NCBI RefSeq assembly: GCF_000378385.1
Contig: NZ_KB899659.1
Location: 213,418 to 277,417, forward strand
Source: Paenibacillus daejeonensis DSM 15491
Lineage (GTDB): Bacteria; Bacillota; Bacilli; Paenibacillales; Paenibacillaceae
DNA: 64,000 bases
Direction: 5' to 3'
Program-made: the position numbers and the translations under genes
The notes under the pieces: model-generated
What the model saw: only the letters and a program-made list of their open reading frames with translations
Told to the model about the DNA's origin: nothing
The model's database searches: none
Part shown: positions 50,619-58,915 of the stretch, piece after piece
Layout of the letters: the number at the start of each line of letters is the position of its first letter
Numbering within the stretch: the stretch's first letter is position 1

Positions 50619-50661
50619 TATAACTAATTATAACTGTTTATAACTAAACATCATTATAACT
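50619..50661. promoter_or_regulatory. Four TATAACT boxes upstream of modA and its divergent regulator
   Basis: TATAACT occurs at 50619, 50629, 50639 and 50655. The first three are spaced exactly 10 bases apart, one helical turn, and the fourth is 16 bases later. They lie 22-64 bases from the modA start and more than 100 bases from the regulator start. They are likely binding sites for the HTH/PBP regulator. Confidence 0.6.
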
Positions 50662-50775
50662 AGCAATCAGATCGCTGTAAACCTTACACTGGCATTTAAG
50701 ATGTATGATACAATTGTATTCGTCCCGTCAGGGAGAGCATATTTTACGATGCATTTTCACATGAGGGGGCCCACC

Positions 50776-51711
50776 ATGGAGCAAGACATGTCCTATACGA
50801 CAGAAGAAATTGCCAAGATGCTCAAAGTATCCAAGCTGACCGTCTATGATCTCATTAAAAAGGGCGAATTGCCCTCCTATAAAGTTGGGAAGCAAATGCG
50901 AGTCGATGCTGCTGACCTGGATGCCTACAAATACCGGTCCCGTCATGCTGCTGCTACTCAGCCTGTAGTTCCTCCAGCATCGGCTGTGCAAGTCGCTCCC
51001 CCAGGATCGCTGGTCATTACTGGCCAAGATGTGAGCCTCGACATTCTCGCCAATCATTTATCCAAAGCGATGCCCCAGCTCCGCCCGCTGCGCAGCTATG
51101 TCGGCAGTCTGGATTCACTGATCGCCCTCTATCGCGGAGAAACCGATCTGGTGAGCACGCATCTGCTCGACGGTGACACGGGAGAGTACAATCTTCCTTA
51201 TATCCGCCGGCTGCTGGTCAACGATTCGTATCTTGTCGTTCATCTGCTCGCTCGCCGGGCCGGGTTGTACGTGGCACACGGCAATCCCCGCGCGCTGCAC
51301 GGATGGGCTGATCTGGCCCAGCCAGGGCTGCGGGTCGTCAACCGCGAGCGCGGGGCAGGTGCGCGCGTCCTGCTGGATGAGCAGTTGCGGCTGCATGGGA
51401 TCCCTCGCCATGAGGTGCGGGGATATGAGGACGAGCAACCAAATCATCTAGCGGTTGCCGCCCGTGTCGCCTCCGGTGCCGCCGATGTCGGGGTCGGCAT
51501 CGAGAAGGCGGCTGCCATCATCGGCGAAGCGATAACTTTCATACCGCTCATCACCGAACGTTATGACCTCGTCATGCGCAAACGGCCGGATAATGCCCAA
51601 TGGCGGGAGCACGTGCTGCAGGTGCTCCGCTCCGATAGCTATCGGCAGGAGCTGGCGGCCATCTCCGGCTATGATCTGACGGACACGGGCAAGATTCTGC
51701 TAGAGACTTAG
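50776..51711 (+). CDS. Molybdate-responsive regulator: excisionase-like HTH + periplasmic-binding domain (YvgK type)
   Basis: A 311-aa protein. N-terminal MerR/excisionase-like HTH (SYTTEEIAKMLKVSKLTVYDLIKKGELPSYKVGKQMRVDAADLDAYK, 6-52), an Ala/Pro linker, then a COG1910-type molybdate-binding-like domain (about 75-311): VITGQDVSLDILANHL, ETDLVSTHLLDGDTGEYNLPYIRRLL, GLRVVNRERGAGARVLLDEQL, AADVGVGIEKAA. The fold is like ModA but without a signal peptide, so it senses the oxyanion in the cytoplasm. Divergent from modAB, as in the B. subtilis yvgK-yvgLM locus. Start ATG at 50776 with GGGGG upstream; the ORF opens earlier without a ribosome site. Confidence 0.9.
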   Translation: MEQDMSYTTEEIAKMLKVSKLTVYDLIKKGELPSYKVGKQMRVDAADLDAYKYRSRHAAATQPVVPPASAVQVAPPGSLVITGQDVSLDILANHLSKAMPQLRPLRSYVGSLDSLIALYRGETDLVSTHLLDGDTGEYNLPYIRRLLVNDSYLVVHLLARRAGLYVAHGNPRALHGWADLAQPGLRVVNRERGAGARVLLDEQLRLHGIPRHEVRGYEDEQPNHLAVAARVASGAADVGVGIEKAAAIIGEAITFIPLITERYDLVMRKRPDNAQWREHVLQVLRSDSYRQELAAISGYDLTDTGKILLET

Positions 51712-51717
51712 CTGACA

Positions 51718-51852
51718 TCAGATCGATTCCGGCGCCTGCAGACCAATCAGGTAGAGGCCGGTCTTCAGGGTCCGGGCTGTTGCTCTAACAAGCCTAAGCC
51801 TGGCTTCCTGGATCAAGTGAATTGTGCTGAGCTTATTGTCACCCACTGCATT
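51718..51852 (-). pseudogene. argS: Remnant of arginyl-tRNA synthetase C-terminus
   Basis: On the minus strand a 44-codon open stretch ends ...IQEARLRLVRATARTL then KTGLYLIGLQAPESI and TGA. This closely resembles the end of ArgRS, where a helix 'ARLxLVxATxxVLxNGLxLLGxxAPExM' is diagnostic. The upstream end is a TAA at 51855-51853 with no start codon or ribosome site. The remnant lies between the molybdate regulator and a small membrane protein, both plus strand. It is probably a leftover of a duplicated or transferred argS. Confidence 0.65.
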
Positions 51853-51909
51853 TTAAGGTACCTTTGTATGAGAGCACTTACAGTTTAGAGGAATTGGAGC
51901 GAACGAACG

Positions 51910-52119
51910 ATGCGAAAGTATAATTTTATGAGACCGATTTTATTGTTAGCGGTCGCCTTCTTTGTCTATAATGCCGTATCTTCATTATGTATCCTCGCCT
52001 TCGGCATGACGCCTGAGGCCGCAGAGAATTATGCCTTCGTGGCCATGATGATCAGCGTGATCTTGGCCTTTACCCGGATGCGTCGCAACCAGAGAAAACA
52101 GCAACAACCGCCAGGTTAA
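51910..52119 (+). CDS. Small two-helix membrane protein, unknown function
   Basis: 69 aa with two hydrophobic helices (FMRPILLLAVAFFVYNAVSSLCILAF and YAFVAMMISVILAFTRM) and a basic C-terminus (RRNQRKQQQPPG). Not recognised. The start has GAGGAATTGGAG upstream. Convergent with the YpsA-like gene, with only 15 bases between them. Confidence 0.7.
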   Translation: MRKYNFMRPILLLAVAFFVYNAVSSLCILAFGMTPEAAENYAFVAMMISVILAFTRMRRNQRKQQQPPG

Positions 52120-52134
52120 CGGGAGTGAGATCGC

Positions 52135-52695
52135 CTACCCCTGATCGTTGTCCCATTGGGCTTCATCCGCCAGATTCTGCACCTCTTCGGCTGTTATCAC
52201 GAAATAGCCATAACCTTCTTGCTCATGCTTGCGCCAGGCCCGTTGTTTCATAAACTTTGGGCTGGCCTCTCCCCTTTCCTCATCGTAGAAAAGTAAAATC
52301 CCGTCCGACTTGCGCATCAGCAGATCATCCCGTGCAGCCAGCTGCCACGTCCCCTGATAGGGTCCCTTCGTAACCAGGCCGTAATAATCCACCTGTTTCA
52401 CCAACTCCTGATAGTACGTTTGCTTCTCTTCCTTCCAATTGGCCTCCGGATTCTCGTAAGCCGACATGATAGCAACCTTTAATTGGGGATATTCGCTGCG
52501 CAGCCCGATCACAACTTCACACGCCCAGAGATCTACCCCGTATTGACCAGGAGTCAGCACCCACTCTAATCCTTCATCCATCAATGCAATTAATCGAGCT
52601 TCTATGGCCTTTTTAATGAAGGGAACGCCAGGATGCTTGTCATCGTAAATATTCAGTTCATGGGCGCGATACCCCGTCACGAGCAGATTTTTCAT
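52135..52695 (-). CDS. ypsA: YpsA-like SLOG family protein (DUF1273)
   Basis: A 186-aa Rossmann-like protein. It begins KNLLVTGYRAHELNIYDDKHPGVPFIKKAIEARLIALMDEG and continues EWVLTPGQYGVDLWACEVVIGLR with the SLOG GxGxxG-like loop, then SDGILLFYDEERGEASPKFM. YpsA of B. subtilis affects cell division and glucose-dependent growth; SLOG proteins bind nucleotide-like ligands. Size and motifs match YpsA. ATG with GAAAGAAGG upstream. Monocistronic. Confidence 0.92.
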   Translation of the reverse strand: MKNLLVTGYRAHELNIYDDKHPGVPFIKKAIEARLIALMDEGLEWVLTPGQYGVDLWACEVVIGLRSEYPQLKVAIMSAYENPEANWKEEKQTYYQELVKQVDYYGLVTKGPYQGTWQLAARDDLLMRKSDGILLFYDEERGEASPKFMKQRAWRKHEQEGYGYFVITAEEVQNLADEAQWDNDQG

Positions 52696-52888
52696 ACATG
52701 CCTTCTTTCAGGTGTCCAAGCAGATTGCTGAACCTTTCAGTTTCAATCAGTGTAGCCTGAGCAAGAGAAATTTGCAAAAAAGTTCCTCTGTCTCGAAACC
52801 TTTTCTTGAAACTAGGAGTCTAATATAGAAGAATCTTACACCCATGTAATCCTCATCCTATTCCCAGATCAAAGGAGCGAATTGTTGA

Positions 52889-54397
52889 ATGAAACGCATT
52901 TGGGGCCGGGTTTGTCTGGCCGTCGGACTAACGATGTCGATGCTAGTCTCCTCAGCTGCCGCTGAATCGGGGCAGACCTACCGCAGCTACACCGAGCAAT
53001 CGCTAATTAAGCAGGACGGAACATTCTGGACGTGGGGCAGCATGCAGCCGGTTCCCGTCCAGATCCACGGGATGGATGATGTCGTTACCGTCCATGACGG
53101 AGGTCTCATTCAATTAACAGATGGTACCGTTCACTATACAGGGCGTTTGCAGGCTGGCCAGCCCGTAGAGCCTGTAGCGCTGCCGCAATTCGACCATCTG
53201 AAGCAGGCCATGGCTGACTATTCCCAATTATTTATCGTCGATGCAGATGGCGGCCTGACCATCGTTCCGCTCGACTCATCTGGTGTCACCTTGGAAGCTC
53301 TTCAGAACAGTCAGCCGGTCCCTGCGCTGGAAGATGTGAAGAAGGTTAGTCACTATCAGGAATGGGACGGGAACAGGACGTATCAGACCATCATCGCGCT
53401 GAAAGAGGACGGCACCCTCTGGCGGGGGTACAAAACGGAGAATGGCACTTCCTCTTTCACCAGAATCCCGAATCTCGATGGGGCGGTCGACCTTCAACGC
53501 AACGTCGCCAGGCTAAGCAATGGCGAATTGAGAACCTGGCCCATCCGGGAGGGGACGGATTCACCTGTGATTAGCACCAAGGTCCCCATCAATCGCAGCA
53601 TTGCCTGGTTGGGCACCCATCGCATGGCCAACCTTGCTGTCGATGTTGATGGACGGCTCTGGTTTTGGGGAAACACGGTGACAGGCTACTCTGACGGCAC
53701 AGAGTGGCATGCGCAGTCGTCCCCTATCCGTTTCTCTGCGCTTAGCGATGTGCGCGAAGCTTATGTCGTCGAGCGCATGATATTTGCCCTTACGAAGCAA
53801 GGAGAGCTGTATGCCACCTCACTAAACCGGCAATCCATGCCAGCAGACGCCTCCTTCGACTTGATGGCCAAGGATGTGCGCAGCGTACAAGCTGGCTCTC
53901 GACATCTGATGATGGAACGCCAGGACGGCACCCTCTGGGGCTGGGGCGTCAACAAATCGGCCGAGCTGGGGGTCGGAGACTTTACCTTCATGTATGATAA
54001 GCCAGTTCCGCTTCTGAAGCCGGTCTCTGTCGTACTGAACGGTCAGTCCGTGCCGCTGACCGGTGGCGCGTTGCTGCATGACGGCCAGGCCTTCATCCCG
54101 CTCCGCTCGGTGTTTGAGCGATTAGGAGCCACCCTAACGTGGGATGTGCTGGCCAAGGAAACGCTAATCACAGGCGCTGCAAACGGCGAGGCAGCACCCG
54201 TTCAGATCCGCATCGGGTTCACCACAGGCGAAGTAACCATTCAGGACAAACCGGTTCTGCTGCCTTCCAAGCCCTTCATCATTGGCAGCGTCTCGTATGT
54301 GCCTTTGCGCTTGGTTAGCGAGTCATTGGGTGCCACCGTCCACTGGTCCTCCGAGGCGCGTGCCGTTCAGATTACTTATCCAGGGAAGACAAACTAA
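52889..54397 (+). CDS. Exported RCC1-like repeat protein with C-terminal stalk (copper-amine-oxidase-N) domain
   Basis: A 502-aa secreted protein. Signal peptide 1-25 (WGRVCLAVGLTMSMLVSSAAA). The next 350 residues hold RCC1/alpha-tubulin-suppressor type beta-propeller blades, with the 'G-T-x-W-x-W-G' motif recurring: KQDGTFWTWGSM, KEDGTLWRGYKTENG, DVDGRLWFWGNTV, RQDGTLWGWGVNKSAELGVGD. A Cu_amine_oxidN1 module follows at about 375-500 (VVLNGQSVPLTGGALLHDGQAFIPLRSVFERLGATLTW and its second copy SVSYVPLRLVSESLGATVHW). No enzyme residues are visible. Probably a cell-surface adhesion or recognition protein. ATG with AAAGGAG. Confidence 0.85.
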   Translation: MKRIWGRVCLAVGLTMSMLVSSAAAESGQTYRSYTEQSLIKQDGTFWTWGSMQPVPVQIHGMDDVVTVHDGGLIQLTDGTVHYTGRLQAGQPVEPVALPQFDHLKQAMADYSQLFIVDADGGLTIVPLDSSGVTLEALQNSQPVPALEDVKKVSHYQEWDGNRTYQTIIALKEDGTLWRGYKTENGTSSFTRIPNLDGAVDLQRNVARLSNGELRTWPIREGTDSPVISTKVPINRSIAWLGTHRMANLAVDVDGRLWFWGNTVTGYSDGTEWHAQSSPIRFSALSDVREAYVVERMIFALTKQGELYATSLNRQSMPADASFDLMAKDVRSVQAGSRHLMMERQDGTLWGWGVNKSAELGVGDFTFMYDKPVPLLKPVSVVLNGQSVPLTGGALLHDGQAFIPLRSVFERLGATLTWDVLAKETLITGAANGEAAPVQIRIGFTTGEVTIQDKPVLLPSKPFIIGSVSYVPLRLVSESLGATVHWSSEARAVQITYPGKTN

Positions 54398-54550
54398 TCG
54401 CTTACCTCTATTTCTCAGTGCGCGACACCGGAATCCTTAGTAGGCCACGGTCGTTCCAAGTTGAGTCAGAATCACTGCGAGTAAGCGAGGATAGGATCAT
54501 CCGGCTACGACCCCATGCGCGGCGACTGAATGGGAGTGGCGCTGTTAGCC

Positions 54551-54586
54551 CGAACACCCCCGCCCGGTCTCGGGAGGGGGTGTTCG
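54551..54586. terminator. Very strong GC hairpin without T run after the RCC1-like gene
   Basis: CGAACACCCCC and GGGGGTGTTCG pair perfectly around a short inner CCCG/CGGG stem. No T run follows. It may be an mRNA 3' barrier or an attachment-like palindrome. Confidence 0.6.
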
Positions 54587-54632
54587 GATGCGTTGACCCG
54601 CACGTCCGGATCAGTGAGCACAGAGTGTCCCG

Positions 54633-54816
54633 CTAACGGACAAATTTGACCCTTAGCAGAGGAAATCTGAGCCGTTTTCTTTCTAACGGACAAAATGGAT
54701 GCTTAGCCGCCTCAAAATGCTAAATTTGTTGAGATTTGAGCTTCTAAGCTGCAGATATGTCCGTTAAAAACCGCAGATCGCACAAATCCACTTCTAAGCT
54801 GCAAATATGGCCGTTA
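54633..54816. repeat. 50-bp repeat family D: two direct plus two inverted copies
   Basis: CTAACGGACAAA starts at 54633 and 54683 (step 50). CTTCTAAGCTGCAGATATGT and its continuation CCGTTA start at 54741 and, with small changes, at 54791 (step 50) in the opposite orientation. The common core is TAACGGACA with a CTTAG at its far end. The head-to-head arrangement resembles an inverted mini-array. This and the next element fill the gap 54398-55091; I see no gene there. Confidence 0.75.
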
Positions 54817-54834
54817 CAGTGACAACCCCAATTA

Positions 54835-54985
54835 GTAACTAGTCAGCACCTAACTAACTAGCAATTAATCAGCACTTGATCACCTACTCAGCACCTAACA
54901 AGCAATTAAGCACTAGACCAATCACTAGTGCAATCACTAAAGCAACCCGTACCCAATCAGCACCGCAACTAGCACCATGCACACA
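54835..54985. repeat. Low-complexity tract of CTAACTAGC/AGCAC/AGCAATTA words
   Basis: The words TAACTAG, CAGCACCTAAC, AGCAATTA, CACTAG and AGCACC recur at irregular distance for about 150 bases. No gene, no reading frame of value and no precise period. Probably degraded repeats. Confidence 0.55.
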
Positions 54986-55022
54986 ACGCGATTGCGCCTA
55001 CCAGGCTCCACTCATGCCAAGG

Positions 55023-55057
55023 AAGCCTCTGCAGCTGCTATGTGCTGACAGAGGCTT
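55023..55057. terminator. Hairpin downstream of the ferric-iron ABC ATPase gene
   Basis: AAGCCTCTG and CAGAGGCTT pair around a 17-base loop; TTTT follows on the plus strand. It lies 35 bases past the stop of the ATPase gene. Confidence 0.68.
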
Positions 55058-55091
55058 TTCGCTTGGTGGTAGCACTCGTGTGCCCAGCTTT

Positions 55092-55892
55092 CTATCGTGA
55101 CAAGACAAGCGGCGGTTTGTCTTGCTTCGTTGGCTTATCTAGCTCTGTAGGCTGCTCATGCTTGGCTGCCTGGTCTTTGTTCGAGTTGTTCTTAGCATCC
55201 CCCCTCGTATCGTCCACTTGCGCATGCTCCGAATCAAGCTCTCGCCACACGCCGCTCTCGACATACAACGTTCTGTGACAGATCGCAGCCACATCGTCCC
55301 GGTCATGGGAGACGAGCAGACAGGATGTACCGGCTCGCTGCAGTATCGACCGCAGTTCCGTGCGAATGGATTGTTTGAGCTCGGCATCGAGGCTGCTAAA
55401 TGGCTCATCCATGAGCAGTAGCGTCGGTCCGGGGGCTAGCGCTCGTGCCAGAGCGACACGTTGCTGTTGGCCGCCACTTAACTCATGCGGGTAGCGCCGG
55501 GCAAAGTCGGTCATCTGGATCAGATCCAACATCTCGTCCAATCGCTGCTGCCGATCCTTGCGCTTCATTCGGTGCAGACCAAACGCGATATTGTCTGCAG
55601 TGGTCAGATGAGGGAACAAGGCATAGTCCTGAAACACCATTCCGATTCCTCTGTCCGCCGGCGATACTTCAGCTCGCTCATTCACCAGAACCCGCTCTCC
55701 CAGCGTAATCGATCCCTGCTCGGGGGTCTCCAGACCGGCGATGAGACGAAGCAGCGTGCTCTTGCCGCTCCCGCTAGCGCCCAGAATGCCAACAATCTCT
55801 CCACGCGATACACGCATGGATACATCTTCGAGCACTGGAGACTGCCGGCGTTCATAACGATAGGTCACCCCGCTTACCATCAGCTCACTCAT
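55092..55892 (-). CDS. Ferric-iron ABC transporter ATP-binding protein (FbpC/FutC type)
   Basis: A 266-aa ABC ATPase of the iron(III)/polyamine-like family. Walker A LGASGSGKSTLLRLI, Q-loop GIGMVFQDYALFPHLTTADNIAFGL, signature LSGGQQQRVALARALAPG, Walker B TLLLMDEPFSSLDAELK, H-loop LLVSHDRDDV. The C-terminus is a short Lys/Gln-rich tail rather than a TOBE domain. It overlaps the permease gene (ATGA) and is the last gene of the iron operon. It energises the 551-aa permease. Confidence 0.95.
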   Translation of the reverse strand: MSELMVSGVTYRYERRQSPVLEDVSMRVSRGEIVGILGASGSGKSTLLRLIAGLETPEQGSITLGERVLVNERAEVSPADRGIGMVFQDYALFPHLTTADNIAFGLHRMKRKDRQQRLDEMLDLIQMTDFARRYPHELSGGQQQRVALARALAPGPTLLLMDEPFSSLDAELKQSIRTELRSILQRAGTSCLLVSHDRDDVAAICHRTLYVESGVWRELDSEHAQVDDTRGDAKNNSNKDQAAKHEQPTELDKPTKQDKPPLVLSR

Positions 55893-57544
55893 CTTATCCT
55901 TCCTTTCTCCAACCTTAGCACGATGATGACGGAGATCAAGCTCAGCATAATCAATAATAGTGACGGCAGCGCCGCTTCGTAGATTCTTTCGTCAATGGCG
56001 TATTGATAGGTTCTGGTGGCAAGTGTGTCAAAGTTAAACGGCCGCAGCAGAAGCGTCAGCGGCAGCTCCTTGACGATCTCGATGAACGTCAGGGCAAAGC
56101 CCGAGAGAATGGCTGGCTTCAGCAAGGGGAGCTCCACACGACGGAAGGTACTACCCTGCTTGTGTCCCAGTGACTGCGCGGCTTCTGTGTAGGTTCGGGG
56201 AATTTTGTCATAGCCTGCTTCTATCGCGTTGTAGCCTGTCGCCATAAACCGGATAACGTAGCCCGCCAGAAGCATGGGCAAGGACAAACTCAGCACCAGC
56301 GCACCTTCCTCCCTATCGAGGAGCCACACATACAGCGGGCTCAACAGCTCGTCGAGTCCAATAAAAACGGCCAGTGCGCCAATGGCGATAATCGCACCAG
56401 GAATGGCATAGCCTGCCGTCATTAAACGCGCAAGGGCATAGGCTCCGGCGTTGGATACCATGCGCACACTCTTTGCCGACAGGACCGCAATCCCCATGAC
56501 TACAAGCGTCGCCCAAGCGGCCCCCGTAAGCGTGTTGCGAAGCAAATCAACAAAGTCACTTCGCCAGACGCTGCTGTATGTCCAAGTCGCCCACAGGAGG
56601 ATCTGTCCAACCGGTACCAGAAAGCCTGCGCTGAAGACCAGGATACACAGACCGGTTGCACCTGCGGCAGCCCAGCCCTTCAATTGCACCGGCTGCAACG
56701 GCTTGCTGCGGCTGCTCATGGCCCCATACCTGCGCCCCTGGCGCAGCAGCCGCTCCAGGATAAAAATCCCGATAATGATGACCAGCAGCCAAGCGGCCAG
56801 ACGCATCGCACTATCGATATCATACATGCCAAACCAGGTCTGGAAAATCGCCGTGGAGATCGTCTGAACGCCGAAGTAGCTGGCGACTCCATAGTCGCTG
56901 AGCACTTCAAAGATAACGAGCATTGCACCTGCAATGATGGCCGGCCGCGACAGGGGAAGCACGACTCGTGTAAACAATCCCCAGCCACTGCGGCCAAGCA
57001 AACGACCATTCTCGATATAGGAGCCGCTTTGTCTTTCCAGATAGGTCCGCATCAACAGGAATACGTAGGGAAACAAAAAGACCGATAAAGTGAACACCGC
57101 CCCGCGCAGCGAGCTGAGCTCCATCATCCCGTGAGGCAGCTGGATATTAAACTGATTGCGCAGCGTCGCCTGAATGATGCCGGTATAGCTGGTCATTGTC
57201 CCGTAAGTATAGGCTGCGATATAGGGCGGAACGGCCAGCGGGAGCACCAGACCCCATCGGAAAAACCGCCGCAGCGGGAAAGCATACCCTACCACCAGCC
57301 ATGCCAGAAAAACGCCGGCCAAGGTGGAGAAAAAGCCGGTCAATAGAACCAGCTTGGCTGAGCCAATGACATAATCGGTGAGCAGATACGTTTTGACTGT
57401 AGCCCAGTTTTCGTTAACTGGACGAAACAGGCCAGACATAACATAGAGAATGGGCAGCAGAATGGCTGCTGCCCCGATCAGACTGGCAATGACCCAGCCG
57501 TTCGTATAGTTTCTTAACGTTCGATAGGTCCGATGGATCTGCAT
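55889..57544 (-). CDS. Ferric-iron ABC transporter permease (FbpB type, fused two-domain)
   Basis: A 551-aa permease with about twelve helices made of two tandem transport domains, the usual FbpB arrangement. The two EAA-like loops are ENGRLLGRSGWGLFTRVVLPLSRPAII and RTYTEAAQSLGHKQGSTFRRVELPLLKPAILSG, followed by ALTFIEIVKELPLTLLLRPFNFDTLATRTYQYA, a signature of the ferric-iron group. Starts 4 bases before the binding-protein stop region; ATG with GGAAG. It takes Fe3+ from either of the two binding proteins encoded upstream. Confidence 0.95.
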   Translation of the reverse strand: MQIHRTYRTLRNYTNGWVIASLIGAAAILLPILYVMSGLFRPVNENWATVKTYLLTDYVIGSAKLVLLTGFFSTLAGVFLAWLVVGYAFPLRRFFRWGLVLPLAVPPYIAAYTYGTMTSYTGIIQATLRNQFNIQLPHGMMELSSLRGAVFTLSVFLFPYVFLLMRTYLERQSGSYIENGRLLGRSGWGLFTRVVLPLSRPAIIAGAMLVIFEVLSDYGVASYFGVQTISTAIFQTWFGMYDIDSAMRLAAWLLVIIIGIFILERLLRQGRRYGAMSSRSKPLQPVQLKGWAAAGATGLCILVFSAGFLVPVGQILLWATWTYSSVWRSDFVDLLRNTLTGAAWATLVVMGIAVLSAKSVRMVSNAGAYALARLMTAGYAIPGAIIAIGALAVFIGLDELLSPLYVWLLDREEGALVLSLSLPMLLAGYVIRFMATGYNAIEAGYDKIPRTYTEAAQSLGHKQGSTFRRVELPLLKPAILSGFALTFIEIVKELPLTLLLRPFNFDTLATRTYQYAIDERIYEAALPSLLLIMLSLISVIIVLRLEKGRIR

Positions 57545-57547
57545 CGA

Positions 57548-58678
57548 TTACTTCCAGCCGACCTTGTTCGCGATCTCGACAGCCTTCGGGTTGTTCTCCC
57601 CGTAAACCGCGAAGTCCAGCTCCTGATGCTTGAACTCTCCCCAGCTTGCCAGCAGCTCGGGCAGCTTCGCTTCTGCATTGACCGGGTACTCGTAATTGGC
57701 GAGCGAGATGGTCTCTTGAGCAGCTGGTGCAGTCAGGAATTCAATCAGCTTGACGGCGTTGTCCTTGTTCTTGCTGTGCTTGATCAAACCGGCACCACTG
57801 ATGTTGATATGTGTGCCTGTCGTGTCCTGGTTCGGGAAGAACACGCCGACTTGCTCAGCAACCTTCACTTCTTCCGGATCATCAGAGACGCTCATTTGTC
57901 CAACATAGTACGTGTTCATAATGGCTACATCGCCTGCTCCTGCTACCACGGCCTTCGCCTGGTCGCGGTCGCCGCCTTCAGGTTCGCGCGCCAGGTTGGC
58001 GGCGATGCCGGCTGCCCACTGCTCTGCTGCTTCTTCGCCGTCAATGGCAATCAATGAAGCAAGTAGCGACTGATTATACAGGTTGGTGGACGAGCGTACC
58101 AGCACTTTGCCTTGCCAGTTGTCCTCTGCCAGCGCTTCATAGGTTGACAGCTCGGCAGGATCCACGCGATCTTTGGCATAGACAATAACACGCGCTCTCG
58201 TCGACAGGCCGATCCATTCTTTGTCTGTGTCCATCAAGCCTTCTCCAACCTGTGCATCAATGACTTCGGATTCAATGGGCTGCAGCAATCCTTCCACCTT
58301 GGCGGTGTTCAGAATGCCGCCATCCACGGTGATGAACAGGTCGGCAGGCGTGCTGGCGCCTTCCCGTTTCAATTTTTCGATCAGCTCGGGGGCCTTGCCT
58401 TCAATTACATTGACTGTAATCCCGGTCGCTTCTGTGAATTGGCTATACAACTCAGCATCCACATCATAGTGACGGGCAGTGTAAATATTGACCTCGCCAC
58501 CAGCTTCTGGTTGTGCTTGTTCTTCTGGTTGTGCTTGATCTTGTCCATTTGTCCCTCCAGCAGCTTGCTGCGTGGGCTCCTCCGGTGTCCCACTACTGCC
58601 TGCACCACACCCGGCGATAAGGGCGAGCGTCAAAATAAAGGCTGCGGCTATGTACAGTTTCTTCCAACTTCCTTGCAT
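57548..58678 (-). CDS. Ferric-iron-binding lipoprotein 1 (FbpA/FutA type)
   Basis: A 376-aa lipoprotein. Signal with AGC lipobox (IAGCGAGS, Cys about 24), a Gln/Glu/Pro-rich linker, then EVNIYTARHYDVDAELYSQFTEATGITVNVIEGKAPELIEKLKREGASTPADLFITVDGG. The Fe3+-binding tyrosine pair is in VAIMNTYYVGQM. YEYPVN and AEQVGVFFPNQDTTGTHINISGAGLIKHSKNK are family-typical. First gene of the transport operon; 74 bases upstream lie iron-responsive elements. It is a paralogue of the binding protein encoded at 58916-59956. Confidence 0.95.
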   Translation of the reverse strand: MQGSWKKLYIAAAFILTLALIAGCGAGSSGTPEEPTQQAAGGTNGQDQAQPEEQAQPEAGGEVNIYTARHYDVDAELYSQFTEATGITVNVIEGKAPELIEKLKREGASTPADLFITVDGGILNTAKVEGLLQPIESEVIDAQVGEGLMDTDKEWIGLSTRARVIVYAKDRVDPAELSTYEALAEDNWQGKVLVRSSTNLYNQSLLASLIAIDGEEAAEQWAAGIAANLAREPEGGDRDQAKAVVAGAGDVAIMNTYYVGQMSVSDDPEEVKVAEQVGVFFPNQDTTGTHINISGAGLIKHSKNKDNAVKLIEFLTAPAAQETISLANYEYPVNAEAKLPELLASWGEFKHQELDFAVYGENNPKAVEIANKVGWK

Positions 58679-58780
58679 GATAAGATGGCCTCCTTGGTCA
58701 TGTTCAAGATGATTGCACAGCGATACTCAAACATTCACTTGTGATGAGTTTAATTCTCATTCTCAATCATGAATCTTTAT

Positions 58781-58804
58781 AAAAGGCAGTGCGACAGCCT
58801 TTTT
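58781..58804 (-). terminator. Hairpin between the two iron-binding protein genes
   Basis: AAAAGGC and GCCTTTT with a nine-base loop, about 112 bases past the stop of binding protein 2 on the minus strand. It has T residues on both sides and could separate the two transcripts. Confidence 0.55.
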
Positions 58805-58810
58805 TGATTA

Positions 58811-58831
58811 TGATAATGAATATCGTTATCA
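58811..58831 (-). promoter_or_regulatory. Fur box upstream of ferric-binding protein 1
   Basis: The 21-base site TGATAATGA-ATA-TCGTTATCA matches the ideal Fur palindrome at 18 of 21 positions. A second weaker match with AATGAGAATTA lies at 58751-58769. Both are in the 237-base gap before the transport operon. Confidence 0.82.
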
Positions 58832-58915
58832 CTCATTGTAATCTCAATGTTGATTATAACGAACGAAAATGAGAATTTGCTGTGGAAATGAAAAAATCAT
58901 CTAAGCATCACCAAG

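Noticed and set aside
54876-55100. 74-codon ORF after the low-complexity tract
   Set aside because: Low-complexity sequence with no ribosome site; runs into the terminator hairpin.
58751-58769. Second Fur box near the transport operon
   Set aside because: Only the AATGAGAATTA half fits; arms are not symmetrical, so I list it as weak support only.
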